From Ideonella dechloratans (GTDB lineage: Bacteria > Pseudomonadota > Gammaproteobacteria > Burkholderiales > Burkholderiaceae_C), in the NCBI RefSeq assembly GCF_021049305.1, contig NZ_CP088081.1:2108001-2172000 (forward strand): DNA of 64,000 nt, given 5' to 3'. Positions within the stretch are counted from its first letter, which is position 1. Each line of letters starts with the position of its first letter. Both the position numbers and the translations under genes were made by a program. The notes below the pieces were generated by a model. It was given only the letters and a program-made list of their open reading frames with translations. It was not told the origin of the DNA and made no database searches. Positions 29,743 to 38,530 of this stretch are shown piece by piece.

Positions 29743-30111
29743 GTGAAATTCCAACCCGACTCGCTGGACGGCGTCAACGCCATTGCTCGCATCGAGCCTG
29801 GCCGGGTGTGGGTGCGGCAGTCCTCGTACGAACACAGCGTGATCGTGCCCTGGCAAGGTGCCGTGCAGACCTGGAACGCATCTCTGCCAACCGACCTGAC
29901 GGCCGACCACTTCGCCCCCCTGGTGGCACTGGCCCCCGAACTGGTCATCTTCGGCAGCGGCGCCAAGCACACCTTCGTGTCGCCCGCGCTCTACCGGACA
30001 CTGATCGAGCACCGGATCGGCATCGAGACCATGGACACGCCGGCCGCCTGCCGGACTTACAACGTGCTGGTCAGCGAGGGGCGCAAGGTGGTGGCGGCGC
30101 TGCTCGTCTGA
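29743..30111 (+). CDS. Mth938-like domain protein (DUF498)
   Basis: A 122-residue protein of the Mth938/NDUFAF3-like fold: WVRQSSYEHSVIVPWQGAVQ, LAPELVIFGSGAKHTFVSPA and MDTPAACRTYNVLVSEGRKV. The mitochondrial relative NDUFAF3 assists complex I assembly, but the bacterial role is not settled. The start is GTG with GCAGGAG eight bases upstream. It precedes the Bcp gene in the same direction with about 200 bp between them, and a separate -10 serves Bcp. Confidence 0.88.
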   Translation: MKFQPDSLDGVNAIARIEPGRVWVRQSSYEHSVIVPWQGAVQTWNASLPTDLTADHFAPLVALAPELVIFGSGAKHTFVSPALYRTLIEHRIGIETMDTPAACRTYNVLVSEGRKVVAALLV

Positions 30112-30258
30112 ACATCAGACTGGACAACAGACGGCCTGACCGGCCGGTCAGGATTCGGGCAAGGCAGCCAGCCAGGTCGACGGAGCCCCCCGCCCCGAAA
30201 GCCTTCGGAACAATTGCCCGTTCTGGGGGTGCGACCCGGGAAGCGGGGCAGTTCAACT

Positions 30259-30264
30259 TATAAT
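30259..30264 (+). promoter_or_regulatory. Candidate -10 (TATAAT) of the Bcp gene
   Basis: A perfect TATAAT lies 44 bp upstream of the ATG at 30309, with no good -35 at 17 bp. An activator may be needed, or the promoter relies on the -10 alone. Confidence 0.5.
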
Positions 30265-30308
30265 GCACAGCTGAGCCTTTTCCGGGCCCCAGCTGAACAC
30301 CCATTCTC

Positions 30309-30785
30309 ATGACGCCAGCCCTCAACAAACCCCTTCCGGACATTGAAGCGCAAGCGACGGGTGGTGTGAAGTTCACACCCCAATCGTTTCATGGTCAAAC
30401 TGTGGTGCTGTACTTCTACCCGAAGGACAACACGCCTGGTTGCACGACCGAGGCGATGCAGTTCCGGGATCACCACGAGGAGTTCGTGAAGGCAGGCGCT
30501 GTCGTCTTCGGCGTGTCCCGCGACAACATGGCTTCGCATGACAAGTTCAAGCAGAACCTGGGCCTGCCCTTCGAGCTGATCGCCGACACCGAGGAAAAGC
30601 TCTGCCACATGTTCGGCGTGGTCAAGAACAAGATCATGTACGGCAAGAAGGTCAAGGGCATCGAGCGCTCCACCTTCCTGATCGACGCGGGCGGCGTGCT
30701 GCGCGCCGAATGGCGCGGCATCAAGGTGGCCGGCCATGTCGACGAAGTGCTCAAGGCCGTCCAGGAACTGAAGGTGGCCGCCTGA
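30309..30785 (+). CDS. bcp: Peroxiredoxin, Bcp/PrxQ family
   Basis: A 158-residue thiol peroxidase that reduces hydrogen and organic peroxides in the cytosol. The peroxidatic cysteine sits in FYPKDNTPGCTTEAMQFRDH. The resolving cysteine found five residues later in E. coli Bcp is replaced here (CTTEAM), so this looks like the 1-Cys or distal-resolving subgroup; a later cysteine in EEKLCHMFGVV might substitute. The C-terminus (STFLIDAGGVLRAEWRGIKV) is typical. It is followed by the short leader and terminator upstream of the PhoH gene. Confidence 0.95.
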   Translation: MTPALNKPLPDIEAQATGGVKFTPQSFHGQTVVLYFYPKDNTPGCTTEAMQFRDHHEEFVKAGAVVFGVSRDNMASHDKFKQNLGLPFELIADTEEKLCHMFGVVKNKIMYGKKVKGIERSTFLIDAGGVLRAEWRGIKVAGHVDEVLKAVQELKVAA

Positions 30786-30795
30786 AACACAGGGC

Positions 30796-30823
30796 CTGAC
30801 ACGCTGCGCTACTTGTGCATAAT
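30796..30823 (+). promoter_or_regulatory. Candidate promoter ahead of the phoH leader
   Basis: CTGACA, a 16-bp spacer and CATAAT resemble a sigma-70 promoter. The expected start is at about 30830, exactly on the ATG of a short ORF. Confidence 0.5.
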
Positions 30824-30829
30824 GGGTTC

Positions 30830-30901
30830 ATGCCCGAGCAATTTCCGTCGCGCATCCCCCGAAAAGCCGCACAGTCGTCTGTGCGGCTTTTTTGTTTCTG
30901 A
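30830..30901 (+). CDS. Possible 23-residue leader peptide through a terminator
   Basis: The frame ATG...TGA encodes MPEQFPSRIPRKAAQSSVRL and three more residues. It begins where the candidate promoter would start transcription, so it would be leaderless, and its last codons run through the terminator hairpin at 30862-30894. Translation of the hairpin could prevent termination and let transcription reach the PhoH gene. This is inference from layout only; the frame may be fortuitous, and no amino-acid run of the classic attenuator kind is present. Confidence 0.3.
   Translation: MPEQFPSRIPRKAAQSSVRLFCF
30862..30894 (+). terminator. Rho-independent terminator between bcp and the phoH gene
   Basis: AAAAGCCGCACAG and CTGTGCGGCTTTTTT form a strong stem with a short TCGT loop and a T-run. 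It ends the bcp transcript, or acts as an attenuator for the downstream gene. Confidence 0.9.
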
Positions 30902-30933
30902 ATCTTCCCGCTTCAGCCCAGGTTCCGACGTCC

Positions 30934-32607
30934 ATGCCCCTGCCCAAGCCTCCCGCCTCCCGCGCCGCGATCCTGTCCACCTCGGCCTACGACACCCAGG
31001 CCGCCCCCAAGACCCGCCGAGCCACCGCCAAGGCCGTGCCCGCCCAGGCTGACGAGCCCCACCCGGCGCTGGAACTGCGCACCGAAGCCGCCGAACTGCC
31101 TGCCGCCCGCAGCAGCAGCGGCAGTGGCGGCATGCCCGTGAAGGCCCCCAGCCGGGCCAAGGCAGCCCCACCCGCCGCGCCGACACCCCAGGCCAAGCCG
31201 CGCAAGCCTCGCAGCAGCGGTCCCGCCAAGCTCTTCGTGCTCGACACCAATGTGCTGATGCACGACCCGATGTCGATCTTCCGTTTCGACGAGCACGACA
31301 TCTACCTGCCCATGATCACCCTCGAGGAACTCGACGGGCACAAGAAGGGCATGAGCGAGGTGGCGCGCAATGTCCGCCAGGTCAGCCGCGAGCTGGATGC
31401 CCTGGCGGCCGAAGGCGGCCCGGACAGCCAGGAAGGCGTGCCGCTGGCCAAGACCGGCCACAAGGAAGCCGGCGGCAAGCTGTTCTTCCAGACCACCTTC
31501 CTCGACGTCTCGCTGCCCGCCGGTCTGCCCCAGGGCAAGGCCGACAACCAGATCCTGGGGGTCGTCCAGTCGCTGCGTGAACGCCATCCCCAGCGCGAGG
31601 TCGTGCTGGTGTCCAAGGACATCAACATGCGGGTCAAGGCCCGCGCACTGGGCCTGGCCGCCGAGGACTACTTCAACGACAAGACCCTGGAAGACGGCGA
31701 CCTGCTCTACACCGGCGTGCTGCAGCTGCCCGCCGACTTCTGGGAGCGCCATGGCAAGACCATGGAGAGCTGGAGCCAGGCTGGGCACACCTACTACCGC
31801 ATCAGCGGCCCGTTGGTGCCGGCGCTGATGGTCAACCAGTTCGTCTATCTGGAGGCTCCCGGCGAGGCCCCGCTGTACGCCCGCGTGACCGAGATCACCG
31901 GCAAGACGGCCGTGCTCAAAACCCTGCGCGACTACGCCAGCGGCAAGAACGCGGTCTGGGGCGTCACCGCCCGCAACCGCGAGCAGAACTTCGCCCTGAA
32001 CCTGCTGATGGACCCCGAGGTGGACTTCATCACCCTGACCGGCACGGCCGGCACCGGCAAGACGCTGATGACCCTGGCGGCCGCCCTGTCCCAGGTGATG
32101 GAGGACCGCCGCTACAGCGAGGTCATCGTCACGCGCGTGACCGTGCCCGTGGGCGAGGACATCGGCTTCCTGCCCGGCAACGAGGAGGAGAAGATGGGGC
32201 CCTGGATGGGCGCCCTGGACGACAATCTGGAGGTGCTGGCCCGTGGCGACGCCAGTGCCGGCGAGTGGGGCCGCGCCGCCACCAACGACCTGGTGCGCAG
32301 CAAGATCAAGATCAAGAGTCTGAACTTCATGCGGGGCCGCACCTTCATGAACAAGTTCGTGCTGATCGACGAGGCCCAGAACCTCACACCCAAGCAGATG
32401 AAGACCCTGATCACCCGCGCGGGGCCCGGCACCAAGATCGTCTGCCTGGGCAACCTGGCCCAGATCGACACGCCCTACCTGACCGAGGGCAGCTCCGGCC
32501 TGACCTATGTGGTGGATCGCTTCAAGGGCTGGCCCCATTCCGGCCACGTCACCCTGGCCCGGGGCGAACGCTCTCGGCTGGCGGATTTCGCTTCCGACGT
32601 CCTCTGA
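30934..32607 (+). CDS. PIN-PhoH family ATPase (PhoH2/YlaK-like)
   Basis: A 557-residue two-domain protein. After an Ala/Pro/Lys-rich linker (residues 1-95) comes a PIN nuclease domain (AKLFVLDTNVLMHDPMSIFR, with acidic residues) and then a PhoH ATPase domain with Walker A LTGTAGTGKTLMTLAA, VTVPVGEDIGFLPGNEEEK and Walker B KFVLIDEAQNLTPKQMK. Related mycobacterial PhoH2 is an RNA helicase/RNase with a VapC-like PIN domain. The frame reaches back to 30892, but that lies in the terminator, so I start at the ATG at 30934. It is a monocistronic unit with a terminator at each end. Confidence 0.93.
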   Translation: MPLPKPPASRAAILSTSAYDTQAAPKTRRATAKAVPAQADEPHPALELRTEAAELPAARSSSGSGGMPVKAPSRAKAAPPAAPTPQAKPRKPRSSGPAKLFVLDTNVLMHDPMSIFRFDEHDIYLPMITLEELDGHKKGMSEVARNVRQVSRELDALAAEGGPDSQEGVPLAKTGHKEAGGKLFFQTTFLDVSLPAGLPQGKADNQILGVVQSLRERHPQREVVLVSKDINMRVKARALGLAAEDYFNDKTLEDGDLLYTGVLQLPADFWERHGKTMESWSQAGHTYYRISGPLVPALMVNQFVYLEAPGEAPLYARVTEITGKTAVLKTLRDYASGKNAVWGVTARNREQNFALNLLMDPEVDFITLTGTAGTGKTLMTLAAALSQVMEDRRYSEVIVTRVTVPVGEDIGFLPGNEEEKMGPWMGALDDNLEVLARGDASAGEWGRAATNDLVRSKIKIKSLNFMRGRTFMNKFVLIDEAQNLTPKQMKTLITRAGPGTKIVCLGNLAQIDTPYLTEGSSGLTYVVDRFKGWPHSGHVTLARGERSRLADFASDVL

Positions 32608-32623
32608 TCGTCACCACCGCCGC

Positions 32624-32659
32624 GAGAAAGGCCGCGCCAACCACGTGGCCTTTCTTTTC
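32624..32659 (+). terminator. Rho-independent terminator after the PhoH gene
   Basis: GAGAAAGGCC and GGCCTTTC flank a 13-bp loop that can extend the stem, followed by TTTTC. It lies 17 bp after the stop codon. Confidence 0.8.
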
Positions 32660-32769
32660 AGCTTGTTGCATTGATCGAGCACAAGTACCTGTCCGGATTG
32701 GTTTTTCGAGCTTTTCGAGGCTTGACACCCTTCTCGCTTGTCGCCTATGCTCGACCGGTGCATCACCGT

Positions 32770-33474
32770 ATGAAGAAACACCTGACTGCGCCTGCCGTAT
32801 CCCTTCACCGAAAGGCACTGCACAAGGCTCGTCGCTGGGTTCACCGATCCACCTTCCTGTCTGCGCTGGCCCTGGCTGGCGTGGCCTCTCACGCGGCCCC
32901 GGATGCGGGCGGTGCGGGCGACCCGGTGATGCGGCTGCTGGAACAACGCGGCCTGCTGCCCGTCAACAGCACACCTGCCACAGGTCTTCTGCCGGCCAAC
33001 GGTCCGCAGCCGGCTGCCGACAGTGCCGACAAGTCCCTGCTCGGCCAGATGCGCAGTACCGCGTCCGACTTGGTCGTTTCGGCCATGAATTTCATCGGCG
33101 TGCGTTACCGCCGCGGCGGCAACAGCGCCGCCGAAGGTTTCGACTGCTCGGGTTTCACCCGCCATGTGTTCGAGAACAGCATCGGCTTGGTGCTGCCCCG
33201 ACGCGCCGAGGAACAGGCCAAGGCACCCGGCCTGCTGAAGATCAACGCTTCGGACCTGCGCCCCGGTGATCTGGTGTTCTTCAACACCCTGCGCGCCACC
33301 TTCTCGCATGTCGGCATCTACATCGGTGACGGCAAGTTCATCCACGCGCCCCGCACGGGCAGCGAGGTGCGCATCGAGGACATGCGGGAGTCCTACTGGG
33401 TCAAGCGCTTCACCGGCGCGCGCCGTGTGCCCCAGATCAACGGCAGCGAGTTGAACAACAACCCGGCGCCCTGA
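32770..33474 (+). CDS. NlpC/P60 (C40) cell-wall hydrolase
   Basis: A 234-residue exported peptidase with an N-terminal membrane-targeting signal ([19 protein letters not shown]). The C-terminal NlpC/P60 domain has the catalytic cysteine in [17 protein letters not shown], the histidine in [18 protein letters not shown], and a polar third residue after it. Such enzymes cleave gamma-D-Glu-meso-DAP or related peptide bonds in peptidoglycan. It has no LysM or SH3 domain, so targeting is by the N-terminal region. The ATG at 32770 is used because the frame further upstream is non-coding in character. Confidence 0.9.
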   Translation: MKKHLTAPAVSLHRKALHKARRWVHRSTFLSALALAGVASHAAPDAGGAGDPVMRLLEQRGLLPVNSTPATGLLPANGPQPAADSADKSLLGQMRSTASDLVVSAMNFIGVRYRRGGNSAAEGFDCSGFTRHVFENSIGLVLPRRAEEQAKAPGLLKINASDLRPGDLVFFNTLRATFSHVGIYIGDGKFIHAPRTGSEVRIEDMRESYWVKRFTGARRVPQINGSELNNNPAP

Positions 33475-33526
33475 AGGGATTGCGCGGAGGCGCCTCCGCA
33501 GCCCCCTGTCCGACAATACGCGCGAC

Positions 33527-34678
33527 ATGAAACGCAAGGTCATCCTGTTGCGCGATGCATCCTCCTCCACGGACGCGATGCCAGCCCCTTTTGCCGAACC
33601 GGATCTCGGTGCCGCCGATGCACCGGCAGGTCTGTTCGACACCCCCCTTCTGGACCCGCGAGGCCGTGCACTGCGTGACCTGCGCATCTCGGTCACCGAC
33701 CGTTGCAACTTCCGTTGCAGCTACTGCATGCCCAAGGAAGTGTTCGATGACCAGCACCACTTCCTGCCCCATGCCTCGCTGCTGAGCTTCGAGGAAATCA
33801 CCCGGACCGCCGCCGTGTTCGTCCGCCTGGGCGTGCGCAAGCTGCGCCTGACCGGCGGCGAACCACTGTTGCGCCGCCAGATCGAGCAACTCATCGCGCA
33901 GTTGTCGGCCTTGCGCACCCCGGAGGGCGCGCCGGTGGACATCGCCCTGACCACCAACGGCTCCATCCTCGCCCGCAAGGCCCAGGCCCTGCGGGCTGGT
34001 GGGCTGCGGCGCGTCACCGTCAGCCTGGACGCGCTGGACGATGCCATCTTCCAGCGCATGAACGACGTCGGCTTTCCGGTTGCCGAGGTGCTGGCCGGCA
34101 TCGACGCAGCACTGGCCGCGGGCCTGGCGCCGGTCAAGCTCAACATGGTGGTCAAGCGCGGCACGAACGACCACGAGATCGTGCCGATGGCCCGCTACAT
34201 GCGCGATCGCTATGGCGACCGGGTGCGGCTGCGCTTCATCGAGTTCATGGACGTGGGGGCCACCAACGGCTGGCGCATGGACGAGGTCGTGCCGTCCGCC
34301 GAGGTGCGGGCCCGCATCCAGGCGCACTGGCCGCTGCAGCCCCTGCAGGACGGGCCGGCCGGCGAGACCGCCGAGCGCTGGCGCTATGCCGATGGACGCG
34401 GCGAGGTGGGCTTCATCTCCAGTGTCACCCATGCCTTCTGCGGCGACTGCAACCGCATGCGCCTGTCCACCGAGGGCCGCCTGTTCACCTGCCTGTTCGG
34501 CAGCCAGGGCCACGACCTGCGCGACCTGATCCGCGGCGGCGCGAGCGACGAGACCTTGGCGCGCCGCATCCGCCAGATCTGGGGCGCGCGGCAAGACCGC
34601 TACTCCGAGCTCCGCGGCACGCAGCAGGCCCCGACCGCGTCCGCCCCGCGGGTCGAGATGCATTACATCGGCGGCTGA
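33527..34678 (+). CDS. moaA: GTP 3',8-cyclase
   Basis: A 383-residue radical SAM enzyme that starts molybdopterin synthesis by converting GTP to 3',8-cyclo-GTP. The N-terminal cluster motif is [16 protein letters not shown], followed by [18 protein letters not shown]. The C-terminal second cluster has [19 protein letters not shown]. The C-terminus ends IGG, the Gly-Gly needed for activity. An N-terminal extension of about 40 residues precedes the core. It stands apart from the moeA-moaDE run at 23-25.6 kb; moaC is not in the window. Confidence 0.97.
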   Translation: MKRKVILLRDASSSTDAMPAPFAEPDLGAADAPAGLFDTPLLDPRGRALRDLRISVTDRCNFRCSYCMPKEVFDDQHHFLPHASLLSFEEITRTAAVFVRLGVRKLRLTGGEPLLRRQIEQLIAQLSALRTPEGAPVDIALTTNGSILARKAQALRAGGLRRVTVSLDALDDAIFQRMNDVGFPVAEVLAGIDAALAAGLAPVKLNMVVKRGTNDHEIVPMARYMRDRYGDRVRLRFIEFMDVGATNGWRMDEVVPSAEVRARIQAHWPLQPLQDGPAGETAERWRYADGRGEVGFISSVTHAFCGDCNRMRLSTEGRLFTCLFGSQGHDLRDLIRGGASDETLARRIRQIWGARQDRYSELRGTQQAPTASAPRVEMHYIGG

Positions 34679-34691
34679 TCCGCCCGGCGGT

Positions 34692-35132
34692 TCAGCGCCT
34701 GGCCACCGATTCGACCCCCCGGTTGGCCAGGGCGTCCGCGCGTTCGTTGCCCGGATCGCCGGCATGGCCCTTGACCCAGTGCCAGGCCACATCGTGCTGC
34801 TGTGCCAGGCTGTCCAGCTGCTGCCAGAGCTCCACGTTCTTCACTGGCTTGTTGTCGGCGGTGCGCCAGCCGCGCCGCTTCCAGCCATGGATCCAGCTCG
34901 TGATGCCATTGCGCACATATTCGCTGTCGGTGTAGATGGCCACTGTGCAGCGCCGCTTCAGCAGCGACAGCGCCTGGATGACCGCCGTCAGCTCCATGCG
35001 GTTGTTGGTCGTCTGGGGTTCTCCGCCCCAGAGCTCCTTCTCGTGCTCGCCCCAGCGCATCCAGGCGCCCCAGCCGCCCGGACCCGGGTTGCCCTTGCAG
35101 GCGCCATCGGTGTAGATCGTGACCTCGCTCAT
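34692..35132 (-). CDS. rnhA: Ribonuclease HI
   Basis: A 146-residue enzyme that degrades RNA in RNA-DNA hybrids. All catalytic carboxylates are visible: the Asp of [17 protein letters not shown], the Glu of NNRMELTAV, the Asp of [11 protein letters not shown] and the late Asp in [10 protein letters not shown]. Basic-protrusion residues follow ([15 protein letters not shown]). The ATG at 35132 overlaps the stop of the upstream methyltransferase by 4 bp (ATGA), so the two are coupled. dnaQ, which often follows rnhA in related genomes, is absent here. Confidence 0.97.
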   Translation of the reverse strand: MSEVTIYTDGACKGNPGPGGWGAWMRWGEHEKELWGGEPQTTNNRMELTAVIQALSLLKRRCTVAIYTDSEYVRNGITSWIHGWKRRGWRTADNKPVKNVELWQQLDSLAQQHDVAWHWVKGHAGDPGNERADALANRGVESVARR

Positions 35133-35980
35133 GTGTCTTCCGTGTGTGTTCGCGCCGAGGACTGTCCGGTCGGGTCCGCCCGGGAATGGGACGGCGGCGA
35201 CCAGCGGCCAATGGCCGAGGCGGGCGCAGCCACCGCGCCCGCCACCCGCGGCTTGCGGCTCAGCCCCACCAGACGCATGCCCCTCACCCGCTTGACCGCG
35301 ACGATGAAATAGGCCGCGCCCAGCACCGGCCACCAATGGGCACCCACCCGTTCCATCCACGCATAGCGGTCCAGCCAGCGCTGCGTCAAAAGGGGCGGAC
35401 GATAACAGCCCATGCGGCCCACTTCCAGTTCGAAGTTCAGCAGGCGCAGCCAATCCCGCAGCCGCCAGTAGCCGATCCACTCCTCGCCCGCCGGCAGATA
35501 GCAGGGCTGCTGGCGCCACAGCCCGACCCAGCGCGCCAACCGCCCCCCGCGCTGACGCAGGCCCCACAGGCTCACCGGATTGAGCCCGACGATCACCACC
35601 CGACCCTCGGGGCGCAACACGCGCTCCACCTCGGCCAGACTGCGGTGCGGGTCAGCCGCCCGTTCCAGCGTGTGCGGCAGCACCACCAGGTCCAGGCTCT
35701 GATCGGGAAACGGCAGACATTCCGGCTCGCAGCACAAGGCATGGGCGGTGGCGGCCTCAATGTCTTCGGCCCCGAAAGCCCCGCAGGCCAACCAGCGGTT
35801 GGGCATGCGGTTGGCGCGCAGTGCCTCCAGGTGGGGCAGCCCCATCTGCAGGGCATGAAAGCCGAACAGGTCTGCCACCGCCTGGTCCAGCTGAGCCTGC
35901 TCCCATGCCAGCAGGTACTGCCCGGGCGGGGTTTCCAGCCAAGGGGCCAACCCTATAATCGGGGCTTCACCTGTTGTCAT
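35129..35980 (-). CDS. SAM-dependent methyltransferase (class I)
   Basis: A 283-residue methyltransferase with a degenerate SAM-binding region ([20 protein letters not shown]), then [20 protein letters not shown], corresponding to the Methyltransf_11 motif, and [20 protein letters not shown]. Its place beside gloB and rnhA is conserved in betaproteobacteria, but the substrate is unknown. The ATG at 35980 overlaps the gloB ATG on the other strand in one CATG. The frame continues upstream inside gloB, but the family N-terminus ([17 protein letters not shown]) begins just after this ATG. Confidence 0.88.
   Translation of the reverse strand: MTTGEAPIIGLAPWLETPPGQYLLAWEQAQLDQAVADLFGFHALQMGLPHLEALRANRMPNRWLACGAFGAEDIEAATAHALCCEPECLPFPDQSLDLVVLPHTLERAADPHRSLAEVERVLRPEGRVVIVGLNPVSLWGLRQRGGRLARWVGLWRQQPCYLPAGEEWIGYWRLRDWLRLLNFELEVGRMGCYRPPLLTQRWLDRYAWMERVGAHWWPVLGAAYFIVAVKRVRGMRLVGLSRKPRVAGAVAAPASAIGRWSPPSHSRADPTGQSSARTHTEDT
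35954..35959 (+). promoter_or_regulatory. Candidate -10 (TATAAT) of gloB
   Basis: A perfect TATAAT lies 19 bp before the gloB ATG and therefore inside the first codons of the divergent methyltransferase. The gloB leader would be only about 12 nt. Confidence 0.55.
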
Positions 35981-36752
35981 GGATCTCGTCGCACTTCCCG
36001 CCTTTGCCGACAACTACATCTGGATGCTGCACGACGGTCGCGAGGCCCTCGTGGTCGATCCGGGTGATGCTGCGCCTGTGCGCCAAGCCCTTGCAGACCG
36101 AGCGCTGGCACTGACGGGCATTCTAGTGACCCACCACCATGCCGATCATGTGGGGGGACTGCAGGACCTGCTGCCCCTGCTCGATGGCCCCCTGTGGGGC
36201 CCCGCGCACGAGGCCCTGCCCGTGCCTGTGACGGCTCGCTCCGGTGGCCAGTCCCTGCGCTGGAACGGCCTGGATTTCGAGGTTCTGGATGTGCCGGGTC
36301 ACACCGCCGGTCATGTGGCCTACTTCCTGCCCGGCACACCCTCAGAAGCCCCCCTGCTCTTCTGCGGCGACACCCTGTTTTCCGCCGGATGTGGCCGGCT
36401 CTTCGAAGGCACGCCCGCCCAAATGGTGGACTCGCTGTCCCGCATTGCCGCCCTGCCTGGCAGCACGCGGATCTGCTGCGCCCACGAGTACACGCTGAGC
36501 AACCTCAAGTTCGCCCTGCAGGTCGAGCCGGACAATGAAGCGCTTCGGCGTTTCGCCGAGCGCTGCCAGTCGCTGCGCGCGCAGGGCCTGCCCACCCTGC
36601 CGTCCACCTTGACCGAAGAACTGGCGATCAACCCCTTCCTGCGCTGCACGCAGCCCGGGGTCGTCGCGAGCGCGCGCTCGCACGATCCTTCCGCCCACGA
36701 CGAGATTTCCGTCTTTGCCGCCCTGCGCGGCTGGAAGAACACCTACCGATGA
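35979..36752 (+). CDS. gloB: Hydroxyacylglutathione hydrolase (glyoxalase II)
   Basis: A 257-residue metallo-beta-lactamase-fold enzyme releasing D-lactate from S-D-lactoylglutathione in methylglyoxal detoxification. It has the binuclear metal motif VTHHHADHVGG, a further histidine in DVPGHTAGHVAYFLP, the aspartate in FCGDTLFSAGCGR and the substrate-binding ICCAHEYTLSNLKFA. The start fits the family ([20 protein letters not shown]). It overlaps mltD by 4 bp, a coupling seen in other betaproteobacteria. Confidence 0.97.
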   Translation: MDLVALPAFADNYIWMLHDGREALVVDPGDAAPVRQALADRALALTGILVTHHHADHVGGLQDLLPLLDGPLWGPAHEALPVPVTARSGGQSLRWNGLDFEVLDVPGHTAGHVAYFLPGTPSEAPLLFCGDTLFSAGCGRLFEGTPAQMVDSLSRIAALPGSTRICCAHEYTLSNLKFALQVEPDNEALRRFAERCQSLRAQGLPTLPSTLTEELAINPFLRCTQPGVVASARSHDPSAHDEISVFAALRGWKNTYR

Positions 36753-38473
36753 GAAAAGCCCTCTGCTTCGTGGCCGTGCTGGCCGCCCTTCTATCCGGAT
36801 GCGCGACACCGACCTCGAACCCCGAGAGCAACACCCCATCGGCTGGCCCCAGCGGCAGCGCCGGCATGCCGCCGCCGCTGGCCGACCTGAGCCCGGCGCC
36901 CGCGCCGGATCGCAAGGGCGCCCCGCTGGCCGCTCTGGGCCCCGGCCAGCCGGCGTCCGCACCGGTGCCGGTGGACCCGCTGGATGCCGACCAGCCGGTC
37001 GACACGCAGTCCGCCGCCGCCCAGGAGGATCTCTGGCTGCGCATCCGCTCGGGCTTTGCCATGCCGGACCTGGACAACGACCTGGTTCGCAAGCAGGAGC
37101 AGTTCTACGCCAGCAAGCCCGACTACATCCAGCGCATGGTGGACCGCGGCAGCCGCTACCTGTACCACGTGGTCTCCGAGATCCAGAAGCGCCACATGCC
37201 CACCGAGCTGGCGCTGCTGCCCTTCGTCGAAAGCGCCTTCAACCCGCATGCCGTGTCGACGGCCCAGGCCTCCGGCATGTGGCAGTTCGTCCCGGCCACC
37301 GGCAAGACCTTCGACCTCAAGCAGAACGTGTTCCGCGATGACCGGCGTGACGTGCTGGCCTCCACCCGTGCCGCGCTGGACTACCTGCAGAAGCTCTACG
37401 GCATGTTCAACGACTGGCAACTGGCCCTGGCCGCCTACAACTGGGGTGAAGGCAGCGTGCAGAAGGCCATCAAGCGCAACGAGGCGGCCGGCCTGCCGAC
37501 CGACTATGAGAGCCTGCGCATGCCGGCGGAAACCCGCAATTACGTGCCCAAGCTCCAGGCCATCAAGAACATCGTGGCCCACCCCGAGCAGTTCGCGATC
37601 AACCTGCCGCCGCTGCAGAACCACCCCTACTTCCTGAGCGTTCCCCTGGACCGCGACATCGACGTGGACCTGGCCGCCAAGCTGGCCGGCGTGTCGCTGG
37701 AGGAATTCCGTCAGCTCAACCCCCAGGTCAACAAGCCGGTGATGCTGGCCGCGGGCACCGACCAGGTGCTGCTGCCCTATGACGCCGCCGCCCAGTTCGT
37801 CTCTCGCATCCAGCAGTACCCCGGCCAGCTGGCCAGCTGGACGGCCTGGGTGGCACCGCGCACCCTGCGCCCGGTCGATGCCGCCAAGATGGTGGGCATG
37901 GACGAAGACGAGCTGCGCCGCGTGAACCGCATTCCCGCCAAGATGCTGGTCAAGGCCGGCTCCACCCTGCTGGTGCCGCGCTCGGCCACCCGCACGGCCG
38001 ATGTCTCGGCCGAGGTGGCCGACAGCGGCATGATCGCGCTGGCCCCGGACGTGCCGCCGCTGCGCAAGGTGGCGCTGAAGGCCGGACGCAAGGGTGACAC
38101 CGTGGCCGCAGTGGCCCGCCGCTACAAGGTCAGCGCCAGCCAGGTGGCCCAGTGGAACAAGACCTCCAGCACGGGCCGCTTCAAGCCGGGCAGCAGCTTC
38201 GTGGTGTACCTGCCGACCAAGGCCGCCGTGGCCGTGGCCCGCGCGGACGATGCCCGCGATGAGCCCAGCCGCGGCAAGGCCGCCACCAGCAGCTCGCGCA
38301 AGAGTTCGTCGCGCACCGCGGCCCGTGCCACCAAGGTGGCAGACGCCAGCCCGGCCAAGAAGGAGGTCAAGTCCTCTCACAAGGCCAGCCGCAGCGTGAA
38401 CACCCGCAGCACCAAGACGGCCAGCGCCGCCAAGCCGACCGCCAAGTCCAACGTGCGGGTCGCGCAGCGCTGA
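36749..38473 (+). CDS. mltD: Membrane-bound lytic transglycosylase MltD-like, basic tail
   Basis: A 574-residue lipoprotein. A lipobox (LLSGCATP) marks acylation of the cysteine at about residue 18. A Pro/Ala-rich linker leads to the SLT transglycosylase domain with catalytic glutamate in LLPFVESAFNPHAVSTAQA, then AYNWGEGSVQKAIKRNE. Two or three LysM-like repeats follow (for example KKGDTVAAVA-type KAGRKGDTVAAVARRYKVS). The last 80 residues are unusual, being Lys/Arg/Ser/Ala-rich (SSRKSSSRTAARATKV). The enzyme cleaves glycan strands to 1,6-anhydro ends. It is translationally coupled to gloB. Confidence 0.93.
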   Translation: MRKALCFVAVLAALLSGCATPTSNPESNTPSAGPSGSAGMPPPLADLSPAPAPDRKGAPLAALGPGQPASAPVPVDPLDADQPVDTQSAAAQEDLWLRIRSGFAMPDLDNDLVRKQEQFYASKPDYIQRMVDRGSRYLYHVVSEIQKRHMPTELALLPFVESAFNPHAVSTAQASGMWQFVPATGKTFDLKQNVFRDDRRDVLASTRAALDYLQKLYGMFNDWQLALAAYNWGEGSVQKAIKRNEAAGLPTDYESLRMPAETRNYVPKLQAIKNIVAHPEQFAINLPPLQNHPYFLSVPLDRDIDVDLAAKLAGVSLEEFRQLNPQVNKPVMLAAGTDQVLLPYDAAAQFVSRIQQYPGQLASWTAWVAPRTLRPVDAAKMVGMDEDELRRVNRIPAKMLVKAGSTLLVPRSATRTADVSAEVADSGMIALAPDVPPLRKVALKAGRKGDTVAAVARRYKVSASQVAQWNKTSSTGRFKPGSSFVVYLPTKAAVAVARADDARDEPSRGKAATSSSRKSSSRTAARATKVADASPAKKEVKSSHKASRSVNTRSTKTASAAKPTAKSNVRVAQR

Positions 38474-38530
38474 TCCGCCGAGTCAGGGCGGGGCCCCTCC
38501 CGCCGCGCACCGGGCGCGGGGCGGCACCGC

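Noticed and set aside
33486..33497. Palindrome GGAGGCGCCTCC between the NlpC/P60 gene and moaA
   Set aside because: It has no T-run and no known operator match; G+C-rich palindromes of this length are common in such DNA.
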